Source of the DNA: Ophioderma brevispina
Lineage: Eukaryota > Echinodermata > Ophiuroidea > Amphilepidida > Ophiodermatidae
NCBI GenBank assembly: GCA_023653785.1
Contig: JAMKCH010014301.1
Span: 26,705-90,704, forward strand
Length of the DNA stretch: 64,000 bases
Direction: 5' to 3'
A program made the translations under genes and the position numbers. Shown one piece after another: positions 36,741 through 47,905 of this stretch. The stretch's first letter is position 1. Every line of letters begins with the position of its first letter. The notes under the pieces were generated by a model, which ran no database searches, was not told the DNA's origin, and worked only from the letters and a program-made list of their open reading frames with translations.

Positions 36741-37171
36741 AACATATTTCTTCCAGAGAAATGGGTACACGGCCAATTTCTTCATAGTAGTTACCACACA
36801 GCTACCACCGAGTAGATATGGATTACCTACCCACTAGACGTACACTCGCCGGCCAGGATTCCGTGTATTTTTGCCGCATAGACGGATAGTGTACACACAG
36901 CGGCTGTCTGCACCGTCGTGGAGTAGCTACGTGGTTACACCGGCTCTCAGCGCGCGGTATTTCTCATGGCCAATTTTGTTTTTTTGATATTTTTGGCATA
37001 TATTTGCATTTTTTATTACAAGAGCGGGAATATGGGGGTTTTTGATGATGCCCGATTTGAATTTCGTAATGATTTTCCTAAAAAACGTTCAAAAAACGCT
37101 AAACGGAGCCCAAGTGTATAGCGCCCTCATTTCATGAAATTTTCACCCATTTTTTTTTTTTTTTTTTTTAT
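36741..37171. other. Insert between duplicate units with a CpG-rich core and poly(T)
   Basis: Positions 36820-36965 are much richer in CpG than their surroundings (GCCGGCC, CCGTCGTGG, AGCGCGCGG), and the block ends in a ~20-base poly(T) at 37150-37169. No tRNA-like A/B boxes, coding frame or inverted ends were recognised. It may be an unknown short element or a regulatory CpG patch. Confidence 0.45.
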
Positions 37172-37870
37172 TTTATTTTTGTTGAAAACTGCTCAAATTC
37201 CTTCTTTGTCTGCAGAAATTGATGGGATTAACCAAAGTTATGTGTAGTAATTGTTATGGAAATGATTGTATGGGAGTTGGGGGTTAAGAAAGCGAATGTC
37301 ATCAAGGGGTCATTTTAGGTACTTGGGTAAAAAAGAGAAAACTGCCTGCCTGCACAGAAAAGGAACAGCTTTCACCGAAGCTGCTCAAATTTTTCTTTAA
37401 AGGATTAGTTCTATTGGTACTAGGGGTAAGAGGTCAAAGGTAATTTTAGGTCATTGTTGAAAAGTATTTAAATGCTTTTTCATTGACAGAAATATCTGGC
37501 ATTCACCATTAGGCTACTCGGATTGATATGAGTGAGTTATATGGGACAATTCCAGGGGGGATAAGGTCATAGGATAATTTGAGGTCATTAAACTGCCCAT
37601 TGTAATAGATAGGCATTCACTAAGCTGCTCAGGAATGATCTTTGTGAAGTTGGTCATAAGGGGTGTGTTGAGAAACAAAAGGTCAAGGTCATTTGGTGTC
37701 AATTTTTTGGGTGATTAAAAAATGCTAGGCATATGTTTGGTATGTAGAGAAATTGATGCATAATAAGTTACCACCAGTTGACTCAGAATATATTAGGATA
37801 GAGACATATTGGGTGTTATGTATTGTGGGTCAAAGGTTATTTAGAGGACATTTGAGGTTACCAAAGAAAT
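37172..37870. repeat. Local duplication, unit 2 of the 36.0/37.2 kb pair
   Basis: It begins at ATTTTATTTTTGTTG directly after poly(T) and follows unit 1 block for block to GTCAAAGGTTATTTAGAGGA near 37850, then diverges. Confidence 0.8.
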
Positions 37871-38700
37871 GGGTACTCAGTAGCAGATCACTACTATGTT
37901 CACCTCGCTTCCTCATCTGTAATGGCAAAAGTTAGCTGTCAGAGGCCAAAGGTCATTGATTGGCATAATGCACATTTAATAATAAATATGACAATTGATA
38001 ATGAAATGAAATGAAATTTCGCCCTAAGAGGGTTCTGAGTGAATAACAAAAGCCAATTTCTCCCTAACGTACAGGATAGCAATATAATAATTAGCATAAC
38101 TGAGGAATAAGGCAAAAAAATACATATGCATGATGTTTTAATGAGTTGTACGATGGCTGTCTATAGCAAAACTTCTAAGAGACAGCCCATCCTATAAAAT
38201 GTTGAATCTCAGAATAAAGCGCATCATTACCATATTACTGTATAACAATGTTGAGGTTAGGGCGAAACAGAAATTTCCCCTAACATCATATTTTATACAT
38301 AACAAGGTGAAATTTGCATTAATGTGCATTCTAAGCCAATTCTAGACAACTCAAAATTATTCCTCAATTAATTTTGCTAGTACTAATGAACTGAAGCAAA
38401 AACCATTTGAGTTGTAACTGAAATCCTTTGGCCTTCCACAAGGCAGTGACATCAGTGTGTATTTCAGTACTTGCAACAGTAAACTGAGCATAGATTCAAA
38501 GTGCTGATGGTAGGGCATGTGAAGTGGATAAAGGGGTGTTACAACTCACATGCAAAATAACTGTCTGAACGTGTTTACATCACTGACTTGATGGCAAAGA
38601 CTATATGCTGTATTTTTCATAATATACTTAATCCCTTCCTATTAAAGGTGTTACTCTTTTGTAGAAAAAATAACACAATGACTGTTAATATTCTTTACAG
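37871..38700. other. Putative intron sequence
   Basis: ATTTCGCCCTAAG (38017) and GTTAGGGCGAAACAGAAAT (38256) are imperfect inverted partners and might mark a small element of about 250 bases. The last 60 bases lead to the acceptor TATTCTTTACAG of the following exon. Confidence 0.35.
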
Positions 38701-38914
38701 ACATGTTTGCCATGACAGGCAATCCACTACCGAAGACCGTCAAACCTCTGGTCGAGGGGCCTTGGATCTCTTTGGTAGTGGTGGTGATGATGAAAGACAC
38801 AACTCCGAGATATCTGGTGGTGTTCGGTCTCCAGCTGGTTTCAGCTTCAACTTTGGTGGTACAGATTCCCCAAATGCAAACAACTCAACCTCACAACCAT
38901 TTAGTCTCTTTTGA
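38701..38914 (+). CDS. 3'-terminal coding exon, Ser/Gly/Asn-rich C-terminus
   Basis: An acceptor (AATATTCTTTACAG, ending 38700) opens a frame that runs to TGA at 38912-38914. The favoured frame takes two bases from the previous exon and gives about 70 residues with ALDLFGSGGDDERHN, SPAGFSFNFGGTDSPN and a final PFSLF. FSFNFGG looks like an FxFG/FG-type motif as in nucleoporins and other disordered proteins, but no family is recognised. A second frame is also open to a stop at 38957 but is Val/Met-rich and less protein-like. Joined directly, the 17333-17422 exon would lead into that second frame, so the relation between the two exons is unresolved. The frame upstream of the acceptor is intronic. 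No poly(A) signal was identified with confidence. Confidence 0.6.
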
Positions 38915-39680
38915 AGAATACATATCTGCATTTTTCAGAATGTGCAGCTACCATTGAGTACTTGAAACACCCAAACTCTTAGTACATATATCATCTAGGC
39001 CTCCCATTGAGTGAGCCACTTGAACCACTCTATCATTGGCACCTTTTCGTAGTGCTTGTTTAAGAGTACTGGACTTCTCTCTTTGTGACCTATGTGGAAG
39101 AAGAGTTAGTATAAATATCTTCTCCCATTGAGGGAGCCACTCCATCCACTCTCATCTTTGGCAACTGCAGTGTTGATGGGGGCCTTCTTTGTTATGTTGC
39201 ATTCTGAACAAAAGTACAAAAAATCTTCCTGCCATTGAGTAAGCAATTTGACTAACTCTCATCATTGGCATCTGTGGCGGTGCCGAGTCAAAGTGCTGGT
39301 GTTTCACATGGAATGGGTGATAATATTAAAAAGTGCTTCCTTCTACTGTGTGAGCCCTGCTCCCAGAAAACACTAAAAATAACACCATTATTTTCTAATT
39401 GTAAAAAGTGAACTTTACACTTAAGGACCCAAACACATTGAAAAGACTACTTTCTAAAGGTGATTCATGAACACCTAAATACATTTAAAATACAGGGATG
39501 CCAGTTTTCCTTCCATGGAAGGAATTCCTCCACTTTGTTAGTCTAAATTTCCACACTTTAATTATTTTCAGTTTTGGACCATTTTAGCCCAAGTCACATA
39601 CTTTTTCCTTCCCAAATGCAATATGCCACTGGCATCCCTGAAAATAAATACAATGCCTTTTTCTTCTGAAAATAGTCTGT
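38915..39680. other. Probable 3' UTR and flank
   Basis: Follows the stop of the terminal exon. CCATTGAG with GAGCCACT/TGAGTGAGCC recurs at 38950, 39003 and 39126, a weak local repeat. No further exon is seen. Confidence 0.35.
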
Positions 39681-39703
39681 TAAAGGTGCGTGACTAGATC
39701 ATC

Positions 39704-40085
39704 GTCTGATTGTTCATATGTTACTCCCTCCCTTATATGGAAGCATATCATTAAAAACATCCAATTTCAAATTTTGAGTTAAATCTGTCCAGCCATTTTA
39801 ATATGTACTTAATTGGCCCATAGGACAGTGTGTGTGTTAATAAATGACCATATTAGGAGATCTTTTTGTTCATAACATCAAAACCAAACATTTTCTGAGC
39901 CTTAAATTTCAATGGGGTAATGAGGAATGTGCACACTTTCTTCCAATACCAAAATCTAAATTTTTATGGTGGTGGTGGTAGTTGTGGTGGTGGTTGTGGT
40001 GGTGGCAGTGGTTTTAATCTTTGATGTTTTATGGGAGCAATGGACTGAATTTTTTTTACAAAAAAGTGGACATCTAAACAGGTTT
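39704..40085. repeat. Exact local duplication, unit 1 (contains family B repeat)
   Basis: These 382 bases are identical, as far as I can read, to 40197-40578, an offset of 493. The unit is most of a family B repeat (TTAAAGGTGCGTGACTAG begins at 39680) plus a (GGT)n-like stretch at 39968-40015. Immediately after it come 22 T (40083-40104), then 92 bases before unit 2. Confidence 0.9.
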
Positions 40086-40196
40086 TTTTTTTTTTTTTTT
40101 TTTTCTTATTCCTCATAAAATTCTGATCTAGAAACACCACATGAGATAAACTTTCCTTCCAGGTGATACCTAGCTCATTTTTAGCCCGGACTAATA

Positions 40197-40578
40197 GTCT
40201 GATTGTTCATATGTTACTCCCTCCCTTATATGGAAGCATATCATTAAAAACATCCAATTTCAAATTTTGAGTTAAATCTGTCCAGCCATTTTAATATGTA
40301 CTTAATTGGCCCATAGGACAGTGTGTGTGTTAATAAATGACCATATTAGGAGATCTTTTTGTTCATAACATCAAAACCAAACATTTTCTGAGCCTTAAAT
40401 TTCAATGGGGTAATGAGGAATGTGCACACTTTCTTCCAATACCAAAATCTAAATTTTTATGGTGGTGGTGGTAGTTGTGGTGGTGGTTGTGGTGGTGGCA
40501 GTGGTTTTAATCTTTGATGTTTTATGGGAGCAATGGACTGAATTTTTTTTACAAAAAAGTGGACATCTAAACAGGTTT
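40197..40578. repeat. Exact local duplication, unit 2
   Basis: Second copy of 39704-40085. The minus-strand frame 40449-40634 contains the Thr run encoded by the GGT-type repeat and is not a gene. Confidence 0.9.
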
Positions 40579-41134
40579 AGATATTTGAAGAACCTAAACA
40601 CATAGCTTTGTACAGTGTACATTAAAAATATCACATTGAAAGTTAGTGTGTTAATTTAGTTTGGAAAAATAATACATATAGGGCATTAAATATTTAAAAA
40701 GAAATAATTTAATCTGAAAGTGAACTTGAACAGTGTTATATAGTTTGGAAAGCACTTAATCTGTTTCATAAGTAAGTGTTTAGTTGAATAAACGCATGTT
40801 ATTATTATTAATATTAAAGTTGTATATATTATAGTTCTCGAAATTTTGTAAATTTTCAACTCTTTTTAAAACAATTCTACATGTATATTGAATTACATGC
40901 AATTTAAAACAATCTTTTTCAATAAGAGTTTTTGTTTTTCATGAAATCAAGTGGTTTTCGAGTATGTATAACATTGAACATATTAAAACCACAATGCTAT
41001 TTATACATTTACTTTCTGTTTTTTACAATCTGAATTTGAATTAATCTTTGTTGACAATTGAATTGAATGTAAAATGTCACCATTTTAAGATCAACTACAA
41101 ACTTTACATAAATTTTGTAAAAGGGCTAATGAAA
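40579..41134. other. AT-rich non-coding stretch
   Basis: Nothing recognised. Confidence 0.4.
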
Positions 41135-41236
41135 GTACACACACTGTACGTATTGCAACATGCAGAAAAAAGATCTCATAATCACAAAATGATTTCAAAG
41201 TGTACCAGCGGTTCTTAACCACACATGACGCATTGA

Positions 41237-41428
41237 ATGTCAAAGTTGGTTTTTCAAACAAATGTTTTTCCCCAGAATCCTGGAGTGCAAAAACATTTTG
41301 ATTTGAATGCCATGTCCCCTAAATATGGCAGGTTAAAAGAATTGGCGATCAATAACTTGCTGATTGCACCCCAGAAGGAATACAGCTCCAGGAACGACAC
41401 AAATGACTCCCAAATAGCAGCTAAATGA
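41237..41428 (+). pseudogene. Short frame on the left palindrome arm
   Basis: 63 codons including KHFDLNAMSPKYGRLKEL, matched by the minus-strand frame on the right arm. Many of the differences between the two arms change amino acids, so selection on protein is not evident. It could be the remains of a transposon-encoded protein duplicated when the palindrome formed, or a frame kept open by chance. No domain is recognised. Confidence 0.3.
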
Positions 41429-41826
41429 ATTTTACAGATTTGTTAGGATTTACCCTAAATGTTTACGGGAGGAAATAACAGTGCTTGTGTGGACCAGAAA
41501 TGAGATAACGTCAGTGGAAGACAGTGGTCTTTAAAAAGAACAGAAAATTTTGAGACATCCGCATTACAATTTGAATTATAAATCATGTGGTTTGCGCAAA
41601 TCATGTCTGAATATTTATGCCCATTCCATGACAAACAGTATGATGTCAACGGTATGAATAAAAAGTTCTGTTCAAGTTATCACGTGACCACTTTCTTGCC
41701 ATTCAATTTCCCGAGTCCAACAGCGATGGACTTGCTCTCATCTTCCATTGACGTTATCTCATTTCCAGTCCACACAAGCACTGCACTTTTCTCCCGTAAA
41801 CATTTAGAGTAAACTCGAGCAATTCA

Positions 41827-42021
41827 TTAAGTGGCTTTTTTGAAGTCATTTGTGGCGTTCCTGTGTCTGTATTCCTTCTGAGGTGCAATCGGCAAGCTAT
41901 CTATCACCAGCTCTTTTAATCTGCCATATTTAGGGAACATGGCATTCAAATCAAAATGTTTTTCGCACTCCTGGATTCTGGGGAATAGCTTCTGTTTCAA
42001 AATCGCAACTTTGGCATTCAA
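41827..42021 (-). pseudogene. Short frame on the right palindrome arm
   Basis: 64 codons including KHFDLNAMFPKYGRLKEL and APQKEYRHRNATND, the mirror of 41237-41428. The start Met lies a few residues before the block shared by both arms. It is kept as a relic because the same reading phase is open on both arms, but it has no assigned function. Confidence 0.3.
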
Positions 42022-42125
42022 TGCGCCATGCGTGGTTAAGAACTGATATTACAATTTGAAATCATTTTGTGATTATGAAATCTTTTTTCTGCATGTTGCA
42101 ATACTTTTTGTCCAGTGTGTGTAGT

Positions 42126-44302
42126 ACCTGTCTTTAATAAAGCATTTTTGATTGGCTAATTACATCACATATTCAATTCAATAACCAGTTAAAATGCAGC
42201 TTACAGATATTTACCTCTAGCCGCCTTCAGCCCTACCACCATTCTTAAACCGGGGGATGTTGGTGATTGGCTCAAATAATCACACAAGTTCCACTTTGAC
42301 CAATTGGCAGGTATATTAGTACTCATTGGGTTAATCTAATTTACCTTGTACCTTGTGTAATAGTAGCTAGTGAGTGCAAGAAATTTACATTTTGTTTTTG
42401 AGAGCTAGTTATGAAGTAACAATATTCCTGTTTTGAATCTTTCATTGAGTAAGTATGACTCTTAACCTCATTTGGTGTGCGGCTTAAATTATTTCATATT
42501 CATAGTGTATAGTGTTTACCAAACCATGCTGTCTTAATTTGAGGTAAAAATGAAACACTACACTAGGTGAGTGGTATTTCAAACAAATCTACTTTTGATC
42601 TACATCAAATAGCTATTAGTTTACTTAATACATATCTCAATTTGAAATTGACAAGTGTTATTAAGTTGCAATAAGGCTAACTAAAGTGCACCATTGATAT
42701 TGATATACTTGAATAGGGATTGTATTGTAGATGTCCATAATATTGGAGTGTTTTCATTTGATTGTGTGTTTTGAAGCCTTTATGAGTATGAATTTAGGTG
42801 GTGTTTCAAACCTAATTGTAGTGAAAACTAAATGTTTTGTCTGATTATTAAAAGAGCGCATTGTTTTATATGAAAGCACAACAGGAACAAATGGAATATT
42901 TCACACAAAAGGAATTAAAACTTTTGATTGTATATTGTGAAAAGATTGCTTTTCTAGTGTGATTACTTTTCAAGGATTCTTCTTCAAATGCTTTAAATCA
43001 TATCAAGTACAAAGCACATGTAGTTGTACTTCGCAAGAAATATGACGTGCATGCACCATTAACTAAAACTAAAATGTATGAGGGGAACTGTATAGATCTT
43101 CTTTCAGTATCCCATCATGCACTGTTTACTCTTATACACAGCAGTGTGCTCACATTGCAGTTCTCATCACCTGAAATGAGGTTGAGGCCTCCAATATAGC
43201 ACATAAATGGGGCAAGTTGAAAAAGGATAACCATTATGCAACTTAAAGTTCACAGGCTGTATGTGGCCCACCAGCCTGAAGGTTCAAGCAAGTGGTGATT
43301 GAGAGCATTGCGAGCAATTATCACTGATTATCCATTAATTCAATCATGCTTCTTTTCTCTAGTCAGCTCATCCTGTATTCCACTGTTGCATATTTCAGCA
43401 GGGTTTTATGAAACCCTAAGGCTACATCCGTCCTTCTTAAAGACATTTGCTTTTGTTCTTTGTGTATTGTTATAATTGAAAAATTGGCAACCCTTGATAT
43501 ATATAAATCAGTAATACATCTTATACATTCATTGGTAGTTCCTTGAATGATAATGTAATACAGGATGTATCAAAGGAGCAGAGCCCCAAACAAAACTACT
43601 TCATAAGACGTATGTAGCAACAAAATAATTATGGGGGTACAGGAGTAAAATATTATAGAAAACATTGGTACTAGACATTTTGAATATAATCGATTCAAAC
43701 ATTATCCCATCTATGTACCGTTTTCATTCTACAGATTATTAAAGTAGCTCTTAAAAGTCCATAGCGAAGAAGTACCCATATAACAGCAAGATGTTGCAAT
43801 ATCGAGTATTAAATGACCACCAATGACTATAAATATTTAATGGCAGGAGAGGCGCGTTTAAGAACGGCGAGACATAAATAAGCTTGGTGTAGTTGACGTT
43901 TTGAAGTACAATATTATTTATCCTGCTGAAATAAACCAATGTACTAAATATGAAACCTAGTAATATAATTAAAGAAGCATCATTTGACAATAGGTACACC
44001 TTTGATTAACTTGATTTGCTTGTATTGTAATTTGTTTATGGAATACTGAAACGGCCATTGAGTTGACGGACATCTATCATTGCATTATCACCGTACATTA
44101 AACCAGGCTAGCAAACCAGGCAAGGTGGTAGGAAAAGGAGGTATATCGCCCTCACTTCAAAGAAATTATGTGCGTTGCTGCCTACAAACTACTCCCCAAA
44201 AATACAAACTAAATGTTTTTAAAAACTATTAACTGGTTCAAGGTCATCCTGGGGAAAAAAATATCTAATGCTCAGATTGTGTTGAAATTAGTGTCAAATT
44301 AT
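42126..44302. other. AT-rich non-coding stretch
   Basis: No exon, domain or repeat end was recognised over about 2.2 kb. Confidence 0.4.
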
Positions 44303-45344
44303 TGCTCTGGTCATACTGAAGCAGAAAATGCTTTTTAATTCTTTGGGTGACAGCTCTGTATACAATTTGAGGTCGAGTTTTGGTGACCCCTAAAGACTAT
44401 GTAGATCCTTGTTACATTTGCCCACTAATTACTAAACCAAACGCCATAACTTTGTAAAATAAGGCAAGATGAACAATTTGACACCAGTTTCAACAAAATC
44501 GGAGCACTGGGTGACCTTGAACCTTAATAGGGCTGTACCTGTTTAACTAAAGGTCAGAACCTAGACAAACTATACCTTTTTAATCCTTATAATGAGGCAA
44601 ATACATTGATGAACATTGAACAACACATTTGGACGTGCTCTCCAAATTTACCCCTGTACTAATTTCCCCCCCCCTTATTTACAAGTTCCCTACATTTCCC
44701 AGAGGTTGGACCCAAAAATTCTGCTTCAACACCCTTCAGACTATAGAAAAAACATCTTCAAACCTTCTAGAATAAGGTTCTCATTTATAACCCTACTATT
44801 GTTAATTTAACACAAACGATAAAATACCACTTTGGGCCAGTTTCACTTGAAGGTTCTCAAGAAACAAAAAGCTATAAGGTGTGTAACATCTTGTGGGATT
44901 AAAACTGTTTTCAAACAAACAAATCTTGTAGAGATCTAGAGTGAATGTATTATCATTCATAAAGCAATAATTATATTATTCTTCAAAAAGTCAAAACGCC
45001 AGAAATTTTGTTGGGACAAAATGGAGGATTACTCACTCTCAGGTGGGCAAAAATCATGAAATTGATGTACATTTGTGGTAATTTTACTGGGGAAACTACA
45101 GGGTCCAGCCACAAGATAGAAAGAAACATAATGAAGAAACCGGTGTTAATCAATATAGGAAAGGTGGTTGGTGTTCAAATCGTTCTACCTCATGCTGAAA
45201 GTAAGGCTGAAGCAACGAGACTGTTTGGAATTGAATTTCCCAATGCTACATGTATTGGCAATTGTATTGTTATATGACGAGGAGCAGCACTTTACACCTA
45301 TTCTTATTTGACTTTTCAATAAAAAATGCCTTTTCAATAGCAAA

Positions 45345-46050
45345 TGCCAAAAGAGATGTACCAGATGGGAGGAAGATGTATCCAATATCAACTTTACCCA
45401 CTCAAGCCGTAAGGCTTGGAACACCATCAACAACAGGGGCGGATCCAGGATTTGAAAAACGTCAAAATTACTGGGGGGGGGGGGCTGAAAGGCTAAACAA
45501 GATTTTTCAGAATTACCGGGAGGCGCGCGCCCCCTCCGCCCCTTCCCTAGATCCGTGCCTGAACAAGCTCAACGGGCATAGCTGTCCAGCTAAGCAGTGT
45601 CCTCTATCTGCAAATTCAATCGCTTCAGTCTTGTCAACGATGGAAAATGGCAAGACCACACTCCCAGGCGAAAGCCCATGCTCGTGCTCTGAATGAAGAG
45701 AGTAAACAGCATCTACAAACCTCTCCACCAGCAAGCCCCATGTCCCAACCATTCACTTATGATGAGATCACCAAAGCAATTAAAGTTCTCAAGAATAGGA
45801 AAGCTCCTAGCAACGACAACATCCATACAGAATTCTTGAAGAATATGGCACCTGAAACTGTGTGATTGCTCCAACTCTTCCTCTCTACTTGCTTGGGATT
45901 GTCAACTATTCCATCAAAATGGAAGACTTGAAAGGTCATTGCAATCCAGAAGCCCAAAAAACCAGCGAATGAGCCCAAGGGTTACAGACCTATCTCGCTG
46001 CTATCTCACATCTATAAGCTGCTTGAGAGACTGAAACTCGGTAGGATCAA
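45345..46050 (+). pseudogene. Jockey-like LINE ORF2 fragment, copy a
   Basis: Residues of the region before RT and its first motifs are readable across frames: RWEEDVSNINFTHSSRKAWN near 45362-45421, a MITE insertion at 45434, then HARALNEESKQHL, ITKAIKVLKNRKAPSNDNIH and FLKNMAPETV (45647-45865, one open frame of 72 codons). WKT..VIAIQKPKKPANEPKG and YRPISLLSHIYKLLERL follow to 46040. This is the standard order of the APE-type LINE ORF2 linker and RT motifs 0-1. The copy is cut by the duplication join at 46052, so catalytic motifs are absent here. At least three frame changes occur. Confidence 0.8.
45434..45561. mobile_element. MITE inserted in LINE copy a
   Basis: It starts CAGGGGCGGATCCAGG and ends with the near reverse complement CCTAGATCCGTGCCTG, with GGCGCGCGCC and a poly(G) run inside. 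On either side the LINE codons for T-I-N-N and K-L-N-G continue one another. AACAA occurs on both flanks, but the LINE codons suggest that as few as two bases were duplicated, so the superfamily is uncertain despite hAT-like ends. Confidence 0.75.
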
Positions 46051-46052
46051 TG

Positions 46053-47805
46053 ATTGCTTTGGTTATACTAAAGCAGAAAATGCTTTTTAATTCTTTGGGT
46101 GACAGCTCTGTAACAAATTTGAGGGCGAGTTTTGGTGACCCCTAAAGACTATGTAGATCCTTGTTACAATTTTGCCCACTAATTACTAAACCAAAAACGC
46201 CATAACTTTGTAAAATAAGGCAAGATGAACAATTTGACACCAGTTTCAACAAAATCGGAGCACTGGGTGACCTGAACCTTAATAGGTTTTTCTGTTCCTG
46301 TTTAACTAAAGGTCATAACCTAGACAAACTATACCTTTTAATCTTATAATGAGGCAAATAATTGCTAAAATTGAAACACATTTGGACTTGCTCTAAATTT
46401 CCCCATGTACTAATTTCCCCCCCCTATTTTACAAAGTTTCCCTACATTCCAGAGGTTGGACCCAAAATTCTGCCTTCAACCACCCTCAGACTATAGAAAA
46501 AACATCTTCAAACTTCTAGACCAGGTTCTCATTAAACCCTATATTGTTAATTATAAATCACATATAATATACCACTTGGGCCAGTTCACTTGAAGGTTCA
46601 ATAAACAAAAGCTATTAAGGTGTAACAATCTTGTGGGATTAAACTGTTTTCAACAAACAAATCTTGTAGAGATCTAGAGTGAATGTATATCATTCATAAA
46701 GCAATAATTATATTATTCTTCAACAAGTCAAAACGCCAGAAAAAGCAAATTTGTTGGGACAACAAACTGGAGGAAATTTACTCACTCTAAGGTGGGCAAA
46801 AATAATGAAATTGATGTAATTTTGTCGAGTAATTTACTGGGGAAACTACAGGTCCCAGCCAACAATGTATGAAGAAACATAATGAAGAAACCGGTTGTTA
46901 ATCCATATAGGAAAGGTGGTTGGTGTTCAAATCGTTCTACCTCAGCTGTGAAGTAAGGATGAAGCAACGAACCAACGAGACTGTTGAATTGAATTTCCAA
47001 GCTACATGTATTGCGGAATTGTAGTATATGACGAGGAGCAGCACTTTACACCATATTCTATTTGACTTTCAATAAAAAAGGCCTTTTCAATAGCAAATGC
47101 CAAAAGAGATTTGTTACCAGATGGGAGGAAGATGTATCCAATATAAACTTGACCCACTCAAGCCGTAAGGCGGAACAGCCATCAAAAACAGGTGCGGATC
47201 CAGGGATTGAAAAACGTCAAAATTACTAGGGGAGGGGGGGCTCTTGAAAAGGCTCTAAACAAGGTTAGTTTTTGCAGATTACCGGGAGGCGCGCGCCCCC
47301 CTCCGCCCCCTTTCCCTTAGATCCGTGGCCTGAAACAGCTAACGGGATAGCTGTCAGCTAAGCCGTGTCCTCTATCTGCAAATTCAATCGCTTCAGTCTT
47401 GTCAACGATGGAAAATGGCAAGACACACTCCCCAGGCGAAAGCCATGCTCGTACTCTGAATGAGGAGAGTAAACAGCATCTACAAACCTCTCCACCAGCA
47501 AGCCCATGTCCCAACAATCACTTAGATGAGATCACCAAGCAAAATTAAAAGTTTCAAGAATAGGAAAGCTCCTAGCAATGACAACATCCATAGAGAATTC
47601 TTGAAGAATATGGCACCTGAAGCTGTGTGATTGCTCCAAATTCCTCTCTACTTGATTGGGATTGTCAACTATTCCATCAAAATGGAGACTTAAAGGGGTC
47701 ATTGCAATCCAGAAGCCCAAAAAACCAGCGAATGAGCCCAAGGGTTACAGACTATCTCGCTGCTATCTCAATCTATAAGCTGCTTGAGCGCTGAAATCGG
47801 TAGGC
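46053..47805. repeat. Local tandem duplication of a LINE-bearing segment, unit 2
   Basis: Second copy of 44303-46052. Unlike unit 1 it continues past the join into further LINE sequence, so unit 2 carries the more complete LINE. Confidence 0.9.
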
Positions 47806-47905
47806 TCATGATACCTGTCGAGGTAATCACCCCCCCCCCACACACCAACACACAAGCTGGATTTCGAAGAGTCAAATCAGATAGCCAAGACTAGTAATGA
47901 CATAG
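47100..47905 (+). pseudogene. Jockey-like LINE ORF2 fragment, copy b, 5' part
   Basis: Equivalent to copy a, with extra indels, and continuing into QAGFRR-type residues near 47860-47880, the RT motif 2 region. It is then broken by the LTR retrotransposon that starts near 47906. The LINE frame resumes at 54402 (D-I before, E-T-A after), so the two parts were one element before the LTR insertion. Confidence 0.75.
47189..47332. mobile_element. MITE inserted in LINE copy b
   Basis: Second copy of the 45434-45561 insertion at the same LINE position (CAGGTGCGGATCCAGG to GATCCGTGGCCTG). Its presence in both duplicates shows it was there before the duplication. Confidence 0.75.

Larger units (their letters stand above)
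41135..42125. mobile_element. Near-palindromic element with ~390-bp arms
   Basis: Left arm 41135-41525 and right arm 41738-42125 are reverse complements at about 80-85 percent identity, around a ~210-base spacer. Outer ends read CACACACTG..GTATTGCAACATGCAGAA on both arms, and the ACTG..GTATTGCAACA end is reminiscent of Tc1/mariner-type termini. Each arm carries a short frame reading inward (41237-41428 on +, 41827-42021 on -). The two peptides share HFDLNAM, PKYGRLKEL and APQKEY. No catalytic motif is recognised. A transcript through the whole element would fold into a long hairpin. Confidence 0.8.
44303..46052. repeat. Local tandem duplication of a LINE-bearing segment, unit 1
   Basis: Sequence from GCTCTGGTCATACTGAAGCA to the LINE residues LERLKLGRI is repeated at 46053-47805 (GCTTTGGTTATACTAAAGCA onward). 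The join inside the LINE is abrupt: after CGGTAGGATCAATGATTGC the first bases of unit 2 follow. The copies share the same MITE inside the LINE. Differences are mainly one- to three-base indels every 20-50 bases. Confidence 0.9.

Noticed and set aside
40449..40634. Frame ending in a threonine run
   Set aside because: Encoded by the GGT-type simple repeat inside an exact duplication.
45008..45277. 89-codon frame upstream of LINE copy a as a host gene
   Set aside because: It lies in the duplicated segment, is broken in the second copy, and has no recognised domain.
47817..47850. C-run and CACACA tract as a possible origin or telomere-like repeat
   Set aside because: Short, lies within the LINE between the RT motif 1 and 2 regions, and is best seen as local slippage.
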